From Bacillota bacterium (lineage in GTDB: Bacteria; Bacillota; Sulfobacillia; Sulfobacillales; Sulfobacillaceae): a stretch of DNA of 64,000 bases. Under the pieces are notes generated by a model. The model was not told the origin of the DNA and searched no databases. It saw only the letters and a program-made list of their open reading frames with translations. Below, one piece after another: positions 1 to 9,502 of this stretch. A program made the position numbers and the translations under genes. The DNA is taken from the NCBI GenBank assembly GCA_021820965.1, contig JAKACZ010000024.1:1-64000 (forward strand), in the 5' to 3' direction. Position 1 is the stretch's first letter; every line of letters starts with the position of its first letter.

Positions 1-290
1 TTTCGCGGCCCGGGAAATGGAATGGTCCACAGCCGATCGTCCCTTCTGGAAATGGCCTTAGGTCCATGTTAAAGCGACCGGGGCCAAGAAGTGAGAAAAA
101 CCCCGAGTGGTGTCGAACGATTTCTTAAGTCGTCATCGAAGAATAACGAGACTCAGCTTCCGCCACTCATTTCATGGCAATACCGGAATTTTGTGGATCA
201 GTAGTCGAAGTGCTTAGCCTGAGGAGAGATGCCGGAATCCTCGGACTCCCTAATCCGCCGATTGAAACCTCATTCATTAGTCCGAGCGCC
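1..290. other. No recognisable gene
   Basis: I see no open frame with a ribosome binding site and no recognisable motif here. It lies next to a broken IS630 element, so it may be flanking or element sequence too decayed to identify. Confidence 0.4.
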
Positions 291-590
291 GCGAATTTGA
301 ATACATCCGCCAGGGCACCTCGGGCTTAATTGCCTCCCGTGACGTCGTCACGGGGCAGGTTGAAGCGCCGTTGATTCAACCGACCCGCACCGAAGTGGAC
401 TTTGCTCAGCATGTAGAGGCGGTGGTGGACCTCCATCCGGATGATGCCCGTATTTTTGTCCTTGATAACCTCAACACGCATCAATCCGAAGCCCTGGTGC
501 GCTTCGTGATTCACCATGACCAGCTCGACATCTCCCCCGAAGAACTGGGCAAGAAGGGTCACGCGGGCATCCTCTCGTCCCAGGATACCA
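291..590 (+). pseudogene. IS630-family transposase, C-terminal DDE fragment
   Basis: The + frame reads through EYIRQGTSGLIASRDVVTG, then a region with LDNLNTHQSEALVRFV, the second-aspartate block of IS630/Tc1-type DDE transposases. Both ends are missing: there is no N-terminal helix-turn-helix and no catalytic glutamate block. The reading stops making sense near 590, where the other strand begins to match a different part of the same family. It is a dead fragment. Confidence 0.75.
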
Positions 591-745
591 AATACGGCTT
601 TAAATCGGCCTCGGTTAAAAACCGTCCCACTTGGCGGGGCGAAATCTGCTCGACAATCCCTTGGGTGATGGCCTCCCGGGCGATCGCGGCGGGCGCCCAT
701 GCGTGAGCGGCACGGCGAAGTCGGGTCGATCAACAACTGACTCAT
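575..745 (-). pseudogene. IS630-family transposase, N-terminal fragment (inverted)
   Basis: Read on the minus strand, the frame gives AREAITQGIVEQISPRQVGR and then TEADLKPYLVSWDER, which is the N-terminal DNA-binding/linker part of IS630 transposases. It meets the C-terminal fragment head to head, so the two halves are now in opposite orientation. No complete frame can be formed. Confidence 0.65.
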
Positions 746-769
746 GAACTGCAGCAGCTGATCGCACGC

Positions 770-1240
770 AGACCCCCATTTTCCCAAAGTCCACTTGATC
801 TTCCACGCCGGGCACGATGGGATCCCGCCAGACGGTCACATCCCGGGCTGGTGGGGGATGCTCGAAGGTGCCAGAACAGCGACGGAAGGTCGACAGCGAC
901 ACCGCTAAGCCGGTGTCGTCACACAACCGTTGCCAGACGGTGGTGACATGATTGGTTTGGAGAGCGGCCTCAATCCGCTCGCGGTACGGGGCTAACACGG
1001 CCTGGGCGGGTGACCCCCGCCCGCCCCACGTGGCGGGAAACGTGTCGTGGATCCACGCCTCCCACTGGGCGTGGGTCATCGGGGTGTACCCTGCTCGATG
1101 CCGGCCGCGGTCGCGGCCGTAATATAATGGCGGAGGGTCGCCCGATCCACTCCCAGGTTTTTGCTCAACTGCCGCAGACTATCGCCCGCTTGCCAATGGA
1201 TGTAGATTTCCATCAATTCCGGCACGGTAAACTCCCTTCG
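770..1240 (-). pseudogene. IS21-family transposase IstA, N-terminal remnant, frameshifted
   Basis: The minus strand encodes TVPELMEIYIHWQAGDSLRQ and a following helix-turn-helix, as in IS21 IstA N-termini, then after a frame change at about 1077 WEAWIHDTFPATWGG and DQVDFGKMGV, the first-aspartate region of the catalytic core. The two pieces are in different frames that overlap as ATGA. The catalytic core is cut off before the remaining acidic residues and no IstB follows. It is inactive. Confidence 0.65.
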
Positions 1241-1780
1241 TACGACGATGATCGCCTTCTTGATTGGTCGACTTCGTCGTCCTGTTTCGTGACGCACGGG
1301 GGATTCCCTGCCCGGGTGAATTATTTGGCGTTTGACACTATCATCGCAGCCACCCCGGAAGTTGATGAATAACACAATGCATGTCCATCCCAACCATCTC
1401 TCAATAGGTATCTTTATGAGGTATCTTATTATTAAGATATATTGGGTAACCACAACGTTATCATGTGTTGGCGGAATTATTGGTAATATACTTGATATTG
1501 GTTGTTCTAATGCAAATCGGATAGTATCATGCAAATATCGGGATAATTCAATTCATGTCAGAAATTCGTGACTTAAAGAGATGCCCGGCAGATCGGCGGT
1601 CGGAAAGTGAGACGGACCGCCCGGAGTTGACAAGTCGACGCCAGGGCGGACAACGGGCCCTCTGCGGCTAGAGCAGCATGATACCCAGGTCAGACCTATC
1701 GATGGGCAAGTGGTTAGTCCTCGCGTGTTGGCCGGAATCCTTTCGGTTGACACATCTTTAGTAGGGAAAGGAGAACAGCG
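1241..1780. other. AT-rich intergenic stretch
   Basis: About 540 bases without a credible gene. Positions 1345-1570 are clearly richer in A and T than the surroundings, which may mark foreign DNA or the control region of the following permease. I recognise no operator or RNA. Confidence 0.4.
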
Positions 1781-3163
1781 GTGCAAATCGAGGAGCATTC
1801 GATCGATTTTATTCCGGAAGACGAGCGACATGGACACATTTCCCACCTCTTTACGGTGTGGTTTGCCGCCAACATGCAGCTTACTCCTCTGGTCACCGGC
1901 GCATTGGCGGTGGTCTTGGGATTAGACCTGGCCTGGGCCATAGTTGTCATCTTGGTAGGGAATCTGGTCGGCGCTATTTTTATGGCGTATCACTCAGCTC
2001 AAGGTCCGAAACTGGGTATTCCCCAGATGATTCAAAGCCGTGCCCAATTCGGGGTGATCGGAGCCATTATCCCCTTAATCATCGTCATCTTGATGTATCT
2101 CGGCTTCTTCGCCTCCAGTGGCGTGATCGGGGGACAGGCCCTGTCAGGACTCACGGGTGGCTCTGTGACCATAGACCCGGCCATCATTATTCTCAGCATT
2201 GTGACGGCTGCCGTCACAATTGTGGGATATGACTTGATTCATGCGGTGGAGCGGTGGCTGTCGCTGGTATTTGCCGTTGCCTTCATTATCGTGACCATCA
2301 AGGCGTTTACGCTGCCACTGCCGCACGGCGCCTGGTCTCTCGCCCACCCCAACTGGCCGATGGCTCTCTTGATGCTCACCATAGCGGTCACCTGGCAAAT
2401 CTCGTACGCGCCCTATGTGGCCGACTATTCACGCTACATGCCGAAAAACACCTCCATTAGCCAGACGTTCGGCTATTCGTACGCTGGAACCGTGATTAGC
2501 AGCGCCTGGATGATGGTTCTAGGATCGGTGTTGACCGTCGCAATCAAAAACTTTCTGAACAACTCCAGCACCAACGTCGCTCACCTGCTGGGTGCGGGTG
2601 GCTGGGCGATTTTGCTGTTCTTGGTGATCATCCTCGGCATTATTGCAGTCAACGTCCTAAATTTGTATGGAGCCTTTATGTCCACCACCACCTGCACCCA
2701 GGCGGTCGTGAACATCGCCGTGAATCGGCGCACGCGCACCACATTCGTAATCATTATGGCAATCATTGGCACGGGGCTCGCCGTCGCCGGCCAAGGAAAC
2801 TTCCTGAACAACTTCAGCAACTTTATTTTGTTCCTCGCCTACTTCCTTATTCCGTGGACGGCCATCAATCTGGTCGACTTCTACTTTGTGCGTCACGGCG
2901 AATACAGCATCGCGGACATTTTCAAACTTGACGGCATCTATCACCGCGTCAATTGGCGCACCATGCTGGTGTACGTGATTGGGGTGCTGGTGGAAATTCC
3001 CTTCATGGACGCCACGTTTTACGAGGGACCTGTGGCCAAAGTCATGGGCGGCGGGGATATCTCTTGGCTGATAGGTCTTGTGGTGTCTGCTCCGCTCTAC
3101 TATTTGCTCAGCCGCGCCAATCGCATCGGCGCATCCGTCAAGGTGGAAGCCATCAAGGGATAA
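1781..3163 (+). CDS. NCS1-family nucleobase/related cation symporter
   Basis: Integral membrane transporter of the nucleobase:cation symporter-1 family (cytosine, purines, allantoin or hydantoins are typical substrates). The 460-residue protein has a short acidic cytoplasmic N-terminus followed by about twelve hydrophobic segments. The segment around residue 75 with GIPQMIQSRAQFG is the typical NCS1 motif after helix 2, and SYAPYVADYSRYMPK in the middle matches the family. The GTG start is supported by GGGAAAGGAGAA just upstream. A ureohydrolase follows 34 bases later, so the imported substrate probably feeds that enzyme. The exact substrate cannot be read from sequence. Confidence 0.85.
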   Translation: MQIEEHSIDFIPEDERHGHISHLFTVWFAANMQLTPLVTGALAVVLGLDLAWAIVVILVGNLVGAIFMAYHSAQGPKLGIPQMIQSRAQFGVIGAIIPLIIVILMYLGFFASSGVIGGQALSGLTGGSVTIDPAIIILSIVTAAVTIVGYDLIHAVERWLSLVFAVAFIIVTIKAFTLPLPHGAWSLAHPNWPMALLMLTIAVTWQISYAPYVADYSRYMPKNTSISQTFGYSYAGTVISSAWMMVLGSVLTVAIKNFLNNSSTNVAHLLGAGGWAILLFLVIILGIIAVNVLNLYGAFMSTTTCTQAVVNIAVNRRTRTTFVIIMAIIGTGLAVAGQGNFLNNFSNFILFLAYFLIPWTAINLVDFYFVRHGEYSIADIFKLDGIYHRVNWRTMLVYVIGVLVEIPFMDATFYEGPVAKVMGGGDISWLIGLVVSAPLYYLLSRANRIGASVKVEAIKG

Positions 3164-3197
3164 CTGGCTGGATGGGTCCGTCAGGGGAGGTATCAAC

Positions 3198-4181
3198 ATG
3201 CCGAAAAACCGCCAGCGCGATGTCCGCCAACGCGACGCTATGACGTCTCCGCGCTTTGCACAGATCGCGACCTTCGCCAGGCTGCCGTATGAGCGCGATT
3301 TGTCCGATATTGATGTCGCGTTCGTTGGAGTCCCGTTTGACGATGGGACCACGTTTCGATCGGGGGCGCGAATGGGTCCATCGGCAGTCCGCGAACATTC
3401 CCGACTGCTGCGCCCGTACAACCCGTTCATGAATGTGGGTCCATTTGACTCCCTCAACGTTGTCGATTGGGGAGATGTGGACATCGTGCCGGGATTCATT
3501 CTAGAGACCTTCGAGAAGGTACAGCACGACATCATGTTCTTGATGGAACACCGAACAGCTCCGCTCGTGTGCGGGGGAGACCACTCGATTACGCTTCCTG
3601 TCCTACGCGAACTAGCCAAGCAGCATGGCCCGGTCAACCTGATTCACTTCGATTCCCATCTCGACTTTTGGGACGAATACTGGGACGGCCAGAAGTACAC
3701 CCACGGCACGTGGCTCCGCAGGGTGGTGGAAGAGGGGTTGACGGGCGTCGTGGTGCAGGCCGGAATCCGCGGCAGTCAATATGGGGCCAGCGACATGGAT
3801 TTCGCTCATGACCACAACATCGACATCACGTTTATTGACGACTTTCATCGCCATGGCATTGAGCTGACAATGAAGCGGATTGTCGACCGATTTCCGGCGG
3901 ATCAGCCGCTTTACATCTCATGGGACATTGATGTGGTCGATCCAGCTTTTGCTGGGGCAACCGGGACTCCCGAGGTGGGCGGACTCACCAGCTGGCAGGC
4001 GATTCAGGCCATCCGCGCGTTGGCGGGTTGGCGCGTCGTCGGCATGGATGTCGTGGAGGTGTCACCGCCATACGACGCGCCGGGAGGACAAACCTCGCTG
4101 CTGGCCGCCAACTTGTTCTACGAGATGCTCTCCGTGATGGCACGCAACACCGAGGAAGGGTTGGCCATTTTCCCGGGCTAA
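3198..4181 (+). CDS. Ureohydrolase (agmatinase/guanidino-acid hydrolase family)
   Basis: A manganese-dependent hydrolase of the arginase/agmatinase superfamily that releases urea from a guanidino compound. All metal-binding blocks are visible: GGDHS near residue 120, FDSHLDFWD near 150 (D-x-H-x-D) and SWDIDVVDP near 240. The ATG at 3198 is chosen because GGGGAGG lies eight bases upstream; the frame is open further upstream but without a binding site. The length of 327 residues is normal. It sits directly behind an NCS1 permease rather than arginine or polyamine genes, so agmatine is only one candidate. 3-Guanidinopropionate, 4-guanidinobutyrate or guanidine itself are possible. Confidence 0.85.
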   Translation: MPKNRQRDVRQRDAMTSPRFAQIATFARLPYERDLSDIDVAFVGVPFDDGTTFRSGARMGPSAVREHSRLLRPYNPFMNVGPFDSLNVVDWGDVDIVPGFILETFEKVQHDIMFLMEHRTAPLVCGGDHSITLPVLRELAKQHGPVNLIHFDSHLDFWDEYWDGQKYTHGTWLRRVVEEGLTGVVVQAGIRGSQYGASDMDFAHDHNIDITFIDDFHRHGIELTMKRIVDRFPADQPLYISWDIDVVDPAFAGATGTPEVGGLTSWQAIQAIRALAGWRVVGMDVVEVSPPYDAPGGQTSLLAANLFYEMLSVMARNTEEGLAIFPG

Positions 4182-4221
4182 CGCAGCGCGACAACATTCT
4201 CCCGCAATGCACGACCCAAAC

Positions 4222-4259
4222 GCTGCCCGCCAAACCCGAACCACGGATCGGCGGGCAGC
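4222..4259. repeat. Inverted repeat downstream of ureohydrolase gene
   Basis: A perfect 10-bp inverted repeat, GCTGCCCGCC at 4222-4231 and GGCGGGCAGC at 4250-4259, separated by 18 bases. It lies 41 bases after the ureohydrolase stop. No T-tract follows on either strand, so it is not a classical Rho-independent terminator. Confidence 0.55.
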
Positions 4260-4399
4260 AAGGTTTGCCGCATAATCGCGCGCTGGTTTCCTCGACAAGG
4301 GACCGGGCCAGTTCCGTATAGCTGGACGATCCACAGGAGCCTTTGCCCTGTCAACCAATTTCGACCCGATGGGTTAATGTACCATTCTCTTGGGAGCCC

Positions 4400-4945
4400 T
4401 TAGCAATGCACCGCCTTAATGCGGGGAGCGGTGCCGGCCAGCTGTATCCCCCTCTTGAAAAGGGGGGGTTTAGCAGGCGGGTTGCCTTGACAAAATTCTG
4501 CGGGCGGCCAATCATCCAAACTCTGTGCATCCGGCGCCCGTTGTAAAACGTGACCCACCGATCGACCGCTGCATAGGCCTCGGCTAAGGTGTGTAACACA
4601 TGGTTCCCCAGACAATCCGCTTCCAACACACTATGCCAGGATTCGATGTGGGCGTTTTTGTTCGGGGTGGCGTTGGGAATGCGCTTGTACACCATCCCTA
4701 AGGCTGCCACGCCTTCGGCCCAGACCACTGGGGCCCATTGTCCGTTCGGATGACCGGCGCGGTGTCCGGTGCCCAATCGGGCTTGCGCGCCGCAACTGCG
4801 GCGTGCAGGGCTCGCAAGGCATCGGGAGTAGTACAGGTCCAGCCGATATGGTACCCGAGAATCGATCGGTCAAACACGTCAATGACGCAGGCCAGACAGA
4901 AGAATCGGTCCTGTCCCGCAATGTACCGTAGAGTAAGAAACAGAG
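4400..4945 (-). pseudogene. IS3-family OrfB transposase remnant
   Basis: The minus strand encodes the catalytic integrase core of an IS3-type OrfB in pieces. LRYIAGQDRFFCLACVIDVFD carries the first aspartate region and VIRTDNGPQWSG the second; after a frame change near 4700-4740, NKNAHIESWHSVLEADCL carries the glutamate. A further shift near 4530 is needed to reach the tail SLDDWPPAEF. OrfA is absent and at least two frameshifts are present, so the element is dead. Confidence 0.8.
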
Positions 4946-5969
4946 CGCATCTCAGGGATGTTTCCCTGCCTCTCCTGCCCGAACCGGACAGGCACCTCTC
5001 GGCACATCCAGCTCTCCATTTCAGTGTTGCACAGCAAAAGCAAAGCGAGGTGGCCTCTCCTTAGTGGAGAGGCCGACGCCGGAAGGGCTACTCACCTTGA
5101 GCAGCCCAGCCCCGACAGAACCCAGCATGCGGATTTCCCGCACTGAACTCTTCAACCGTGGTTTCACAGAATCGCGCAGTGTTGCAAGTCTCGGTAGGAA
5201 ATGAACAACTGAGGACGCTGGAGAGGAAAGCGTTGTTTCAGGGCCTGAAGCTCCGCCAAAGTGACGTCGCTCTTTTGACTGCGGCTACTGAGCATCCGGG
5301 CCAGTACGCTTCGGTGGCTCATAGGCTAGGACATGGCAATGCAGTTGTCTGCGTCATCTTTGCCCGCGGAGTGATTGGAGTATGGTCCGCGGGGCAATCA
5401 AACGGCCGGGATTGAGGCGACTCACGGCGTTCCAAAATCTAGGACTTCAATCCAGTATTGTCTCCGTGAGCGGTCGGGTTGGTTACTTCCTCTGGAACTT
5501 AGGAATCGCTCTACTGACACACTGGCCGCGCCGCCAATCTGCAGCACCATGTGCACCAGCGCGTCCTATCCCGTCCCGTTCGCACCACGTTTTCGTATAC
5601 CGTGTCATCCCCTTCATTCTTCATCCCCCTGAAAGTGCCTCCGACGGTTCGTGACCCTGCGTCACTGCGCGCCCTTTCGCTGAGCACTAACTCCAGGGCC
5701 AACCGGTGCGACCTGATCTAGCGCGGCCAGCTCCTTCCGTTCCTCCACACGAGGTGCCGATTAACCCTGTACGACAGCCATCCACAATTACAACTAAGTC
5801 CTCCAGCGTCCCATTCGTGTCCGGAGTAGTGGGGTCTCAGACTTGGTTTCGACGACATGACTTCGTATTACCGCGGGTCGGCGAGCGCCGCCACGTGGAC
5901 GCGCTCGGCCTTCCCCCAACCTTTGCCCAAGTGCCCATATTCCTCCAAGCAGGGCAGAAACCAATGCCG
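4946..5969. other. Intergenic region with no credible gene
   Basis: About one kilobase between the IS3 remnant and the APC permease. Several short frames exist, but none has a binding site together with a recognisable protein. The only clear structure is the hairpin at 5052-5074. Confidence 0.4.
5052..5074. repeat. Perfect 9-bp hairpin
   Basis: GGCCTCTCC at 5052-5060, a five-base loop, then GGAGAGGCC at 5066-5074. There is no T-tract on either side. Possible role as a transcription end or element end is not shown. Confidence 0.5.
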
Positions 5970-7340
5970 TTAAGGTTCATCCTCAGTGAAAGACTGGCCC
6001 AGCCGTGTTGCTGCCTTGGGGGACAGCAGCACAATCACCACACCCGCCGCCAACCACACCAGTACCAGATAGGGGAAGACATTGTACGGCGGCGCCGGCA
6101 CGGGAAATACGTTAGACCAGAGGGTGTAGGCCAAGAGAATAATCGCCAACCCGGGAATGGCAAATTGCCACCCGCGCCACCGCTTGATATGCCTAAAGAG
6201 ACGGATGGCCGCCACCTGGGTGGCTAAGTACACCAGCAGCAACGACAAGACCCCAATGGTGCCCAACCAGCCGAATACGTTGGTACCCAACTGCCCCAGC
6301 AATAACAAGTCGATAATGAAGGCGACAATCATGACCACCGCCAACGCCCGATACGGCGATCCGAAGCGCGGATGGGCTGTGCCCAACGCCCTCGGGCCGA
6401 ATCCGTCGCGACCCATCGCAAACAGGATGCGAGCACCGGCCGTGGCAGTTCCCAGAGCCGACGAAAACGCGGAGATGGTCGCCCCGAACATGATGATGGC
6501 GGCCATGGTGCTGCCTACATAGCTTTTCGCCAGAGTCGCCAACGGTGCTGTGGAACTGGCAAACGCATGCACCCCGGCGGGGTTTAGGCCAAATCCCTCG
6601 GATTGTGTATAACTGATGAGCAGATAGAACGCTCCCGTCAAGAATACTGCCATGGTAATGGCTCGTGGTATTGACCGGCGCGGCGACGAGGTTTCTTCCC
6701 CCAGCGTGGCAGCTCCCTCAAACCCGGCAAAGGATAAGAAGGCGAACACACTGGCCAAACCCACCGCCGAGATGCCCGCCTTGCCGACGGAAAAGGGCTT
6801 GAACGAGAGTCCATGTGCTCCCCCGTGCCCCAATATAACGGCGGCCAGAATCAAGATCAGAATGATGGAGACCCCTTCGAACACCATCGTCACGCGAGCT
6901 GAGAGACGTACATCCCGAAAGGACAGGTACCATAAGAGTGCTCCAGCAATGACGCCAGGAATGATCCAGGCCACGTGCACGCCCAGAAACCCTAAGAAGG
7001 TTTGGAAGAAAGCGCCCACTTCGGCCATGGACGCACCCGTAAACGCTACATAAGTCATCAGCAGCGCCCAGCCTGACAGAAATCCAAACCGGGCCCCCAG
7101 ACCGCGTCCGTTAAACGCATAGACAGATCCTGCGTGGGCGTACGTGCGGCTAAACTCGATGAACGAATACGACACTAAGGCAATAGTGATCAAGGCGCCC
7201 AAAAACGCAAGCGGCACCGCGGTCCCGGCTATGGACGCAGCCAAGGATCCGTTCAGGGCCATGGCTGCCGTCGGGGCCATAATGGCAATGGATAGGGCGG
7301 CTACCTCCCACAATCCCAATTCACGTTTTAACCCACCCAT
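5970..7340 (-). CDS. APC-superfamily amino acid/amine permease
   Basis: Twelve-helix secondary transporter of the amino acid-polyamine-organocation superfamily. The N-terminus LGLWEVAALSIAIMAPTAAM matches helix 1 of the family, and FAGFEGAATLGEETSSPRRS near the middle is the helix 6 and following loop typical of these permeases. The open frame runs on to 7640, but the ATG at 7340 gives the family N-terminus and overlaps the stop of the upstream amidase gene by 13 bases, which suggests translational coupling. Length 456 residues. The partner amidase suggests uptake of an amine or amide-related nitrogen source. Substrate not determinable. Confidence 0.85.
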   Translation of the reverse strand: MGGLKRELGLWEVAALSIAIMAPTAAMALNGSLAASIAGTAVPLAFLGALITIALVSYSFIEFSRTYAHAGSVYAFNGRGLGARFGFLSGWALLMTYVAFTGASMAEVGAFFQTFLGFLGVHVAWIIPGVIAGALLWYLSFRDVRLSARVTMVFEGVSIILILILAAVILGHGGAHGLSFKPFSVGKAGISAVGLASVFAFLSFAGFEGAATLGEETSSPRRSIPRAITMAVFLTGAFYLLISYTQSEGFGLNPAGVHAFASSTAPLATLAKSYVGSTMAAIIMFGATISAFSSALGTATAGARILFAMGRDGFGPRALGTAHPRFGSPYRALAVVMIVAFIIDLLLLGQLGTNVFGWLGTIGVLSLLLVYLATQVAAIRLFRHIKRWRGWQFAIPGLAIILLAYTLWSNVFPVPAPPYNVFPYLVLVWLAAGVVIVLLSPKAATRLGQSFTEDEP

Positions 7341-8269
7341 GCGGTCGTGCCCCCTTCCAGCACACTCTTGAGCAGATGCATTGACACCACCCAGTTGGGC
7401 GTGTCCACGATCTCCGAGATTTTGAGGTCGCCGGCGACGCTCGTGATTAAATAGGCGTCCTCGCGCGATACCCCGGCGAGATCCTGGACCCAGGCGGTCA
7501 TCTCTTGCACCGCAGTCCGGGCAGCTTGCCACAAATCCGGTCCAATGCCGGTGGTTACCCATGCGGCACCCTGGCGCTGCGAGGCCGGATGACTTTCCAA
7601 CCGCGGCGTGCGCAACGCCGCCTGACGCACTACATGACATCGCAAGGTCACCACGGAGCTCGTTTCAATAGCAGTTCCCGCCACCTCCCCGTCACCTTGC
7701 GCCGCATGGCTGTCTCCCAATGACAGCAGGGCGCCCGGAACCGTAACCGGAAGCCATAGGCGAGCACCGGCACTGATATGCCGCATGTCCATGTTGCCGC
7801 CGTTGCCGCTGGGTGGAACCAAAGGGTGGTCGCCCGGCTCAGCCGGCGCCGTGCCAATGGTGCCGATGAAGGCACAGGTTGGAATACGAATTCCCGGCAT
7901 AAGTTCGGCGTAAGCCCCAGAGACCTGGGAAATGCGCAAGTAGGGTTCGGGGAATTGGTCGGCCAAGAGCCCGAATCCGGGAATATTGGCGGTCCAGCCC
8001 CAGTCTTCCAAGTCGATGTGAAGGATCTCGACGATGAGTGCGTCCCCTGGTTCGGCCCCGCCGATGAACAGGGGGCCGCTAACCGGATTGACCCGGCTGA
8101 AATCCAAGTGGCTCACAGCACTGACGTCAGAGTCGCGCTGAATTTGACCTCCCGAGGCGTTGGCGACCTCAACTTGCACCACGTCACCCGGGGAAATCGC
8201 CATCGCTGGCGCATGATCGCGGTTCCATGACCAGTTTACCTGGTCGCGCCGCACATGAAATGATGCCAT
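7328..8269 (-). CDS. Acetamidase/formamidase family protein
   Basis: Amidase of the FmdA/AmdA family, which hydrolyses formamide or acetamide to the acid and ammonia. The 313-residue protein shows GGNMDMRHISAG in the middle and LGDSHAAQGDGEVAGTAIE after it, the metal-binding and conserved core motifs of the family. The ATG at 8269 follows GGAGGGG at good spacing. The next gene, an APC permease, starts inside its end, so the pair is probably one transcript. With the NCS1 permease and ureohydrolase facing it, this forms a nitrogen scavenging block. Confidence 0.88.
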   Translation of the reverse strand: MASFHVRRDQVNWSWNRDHAPAMAISPGDVVQVEVANASGGQIQRDSDVSAVSHLDFSRVNPVSGPLFIGGAEPGDALIVEILHIDLEDWGWTANIPGFGLLADQFPEPYLRISQVSGAYAELMPGIRIPTCAFIGTIGTAPAEPGDHPLVPPSGNGGNMDMRHISAGARLWLPVTVPGALLSLGDSHAAQGDGEVAGTAIETSSVVTLRCHVVRQAALRTPRLESHPASQRQGAAWVTTGIGPDLWQAARTAVQEMTAWVQDLAGVSREDAYLITSVAGDLKISEIVDTPNWVVSMHLLKSVLEGGTTAWVG

Positions 8270-8394
8270 GGAGTACCCCTCCTACAGATTAGATTAGTGC
8301 TGAGACGCAGTTTCTCTTCGTTACAACGCGCTGAATTCCCTTTTTTACCTATTCCTGAATCCGTGTTGCAGCCAGTAACCATCGTACACCAGCC

Positions 8395-9235
8395 GATGAG
8401 AGATCGGTCGCGCGGACTGCCCGTCCGAGCGCGTAGTCAATCGGACGCCGGGGCTGGGTGACCAGCCCGGCGAAAGCTCCGAGGGTCACGTCCCCGCCGC
8501 CCGCGAGGGTGGGACTCACCAGGGGGGCAAACAAGGCACCGGGCCGTAGCATGAAGCGAATATTGCCGCGTCGTCACAGGTATCCGACAGAAGTGAGTGT
8601 CGGACAAACAAGAGGCCGAGCCCGGCACGGATGGGCGAAGGTTGGTATCCTCGAGGAAGAGACGGGTACATGCACTCGGGGACTCTTGCGGCGTATGGAG
8701 AGCGGCACGGGGCTAAGGTAGATGATGCAAAGCTGGGAACGACTCCGCCCCCGCCGGGAGCACCCGTGAACGGCAGGGCCTTGCGTATAAGCGCACAACG
8801 TGAAATCGCGTGGTGGGACGGAGCCGGGCAGATCGGGTCGTAGTACCGACGATGCCGAGGACAACAGAACCTCGGCCGAGGAAAGGACCCGTGGACGTCT
8901 CATGCCAGGCTGGAGGTCACGGAGAGGGCACTGAACCTCGGCACCCGTGTCACCCTCATGGCCTGTGCCGTATGCTGGAGCAAACTCGACCGGGTTCAGG
9001 GGCTGTAGGTGGGTGCCTTTCACCTTGAACCGGACCTCCCGAGTGCCGACCCCACCGCCGGACGCAGAGCCGGACCACGGTGGTCACCAACCGCACACGG
9101 GAGCGAGGCAGGCTCCGGGAGGAGTGGACGTTTGAAGCCGTACTGTGGGAACACCCGACGTACGGAATTTTAGAGGGGTTGCTGGAAACCGGGTACGGGG
9201 ACGTACTGAGGCACCGCCAACCGAAAGGGGCGGTC
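8395..9235 (+). mobile_element. Group II intron-like RNA remnant without reverse transcriptase
   Basis: This 0.8-kb stretch has no gene but reads like a group II intron: many G-rich stems, a region around 8800-8870 (ACGGAGCCGGGCAGATCGGG then TCGTAGTACC) like the sequence before intron-encoded proteins, and at 9134-9170 a hairpin resembling domain V. In that hairpin AGC begins the lower stem and CCGTAC at 9138-9143 pairs with GTACGG at 9160-9165. The reverse transcriptase frame is absent. Both ends are approximate, and covariance support is lacking. Confidence 0.45.
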
Positions 9236-9502
9236 AACAGAGCGACAGTTCCCCTACACCACGGCGCCAGCTTCCTACTCGGTACGTCCACACCTAATCG
9301 GGCACTATATGACAATTATCGGCAGCATATGCCAAAAAAGCACTCCTCAGAGTGGACTCGGCTCCCGTCCGCCGAATAACTCGGACCAGGGTCTCGCGAG
9401 ATTACTACCCGCAAACGGTCTCAAGGCCATGTCAAGCGCCGCTGCCGTCGGCAGCGGGTAGAGTTGGCGATAATGTATCGAACGATAGACAGGGGAAGGA
9501 AG
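9236..9502. other. Intergenic, no recognisable feature
   Basis: No gene or clear repeat seen between the intron-like element and the IS1380 fragment. Confidence 0.4.

Noticed and set aside
2657-3637. Long minus-strand open frame of 326 residues
   Set aside because: It is antisense to the NCS1 permease and ureohydrolase, has no motif, and both + genes have strong family signatures.
5158-5415. 85-residue + frame in the 5-kb intergenic region
   Set aside because: No binding site in the right place and no recognisable domain.
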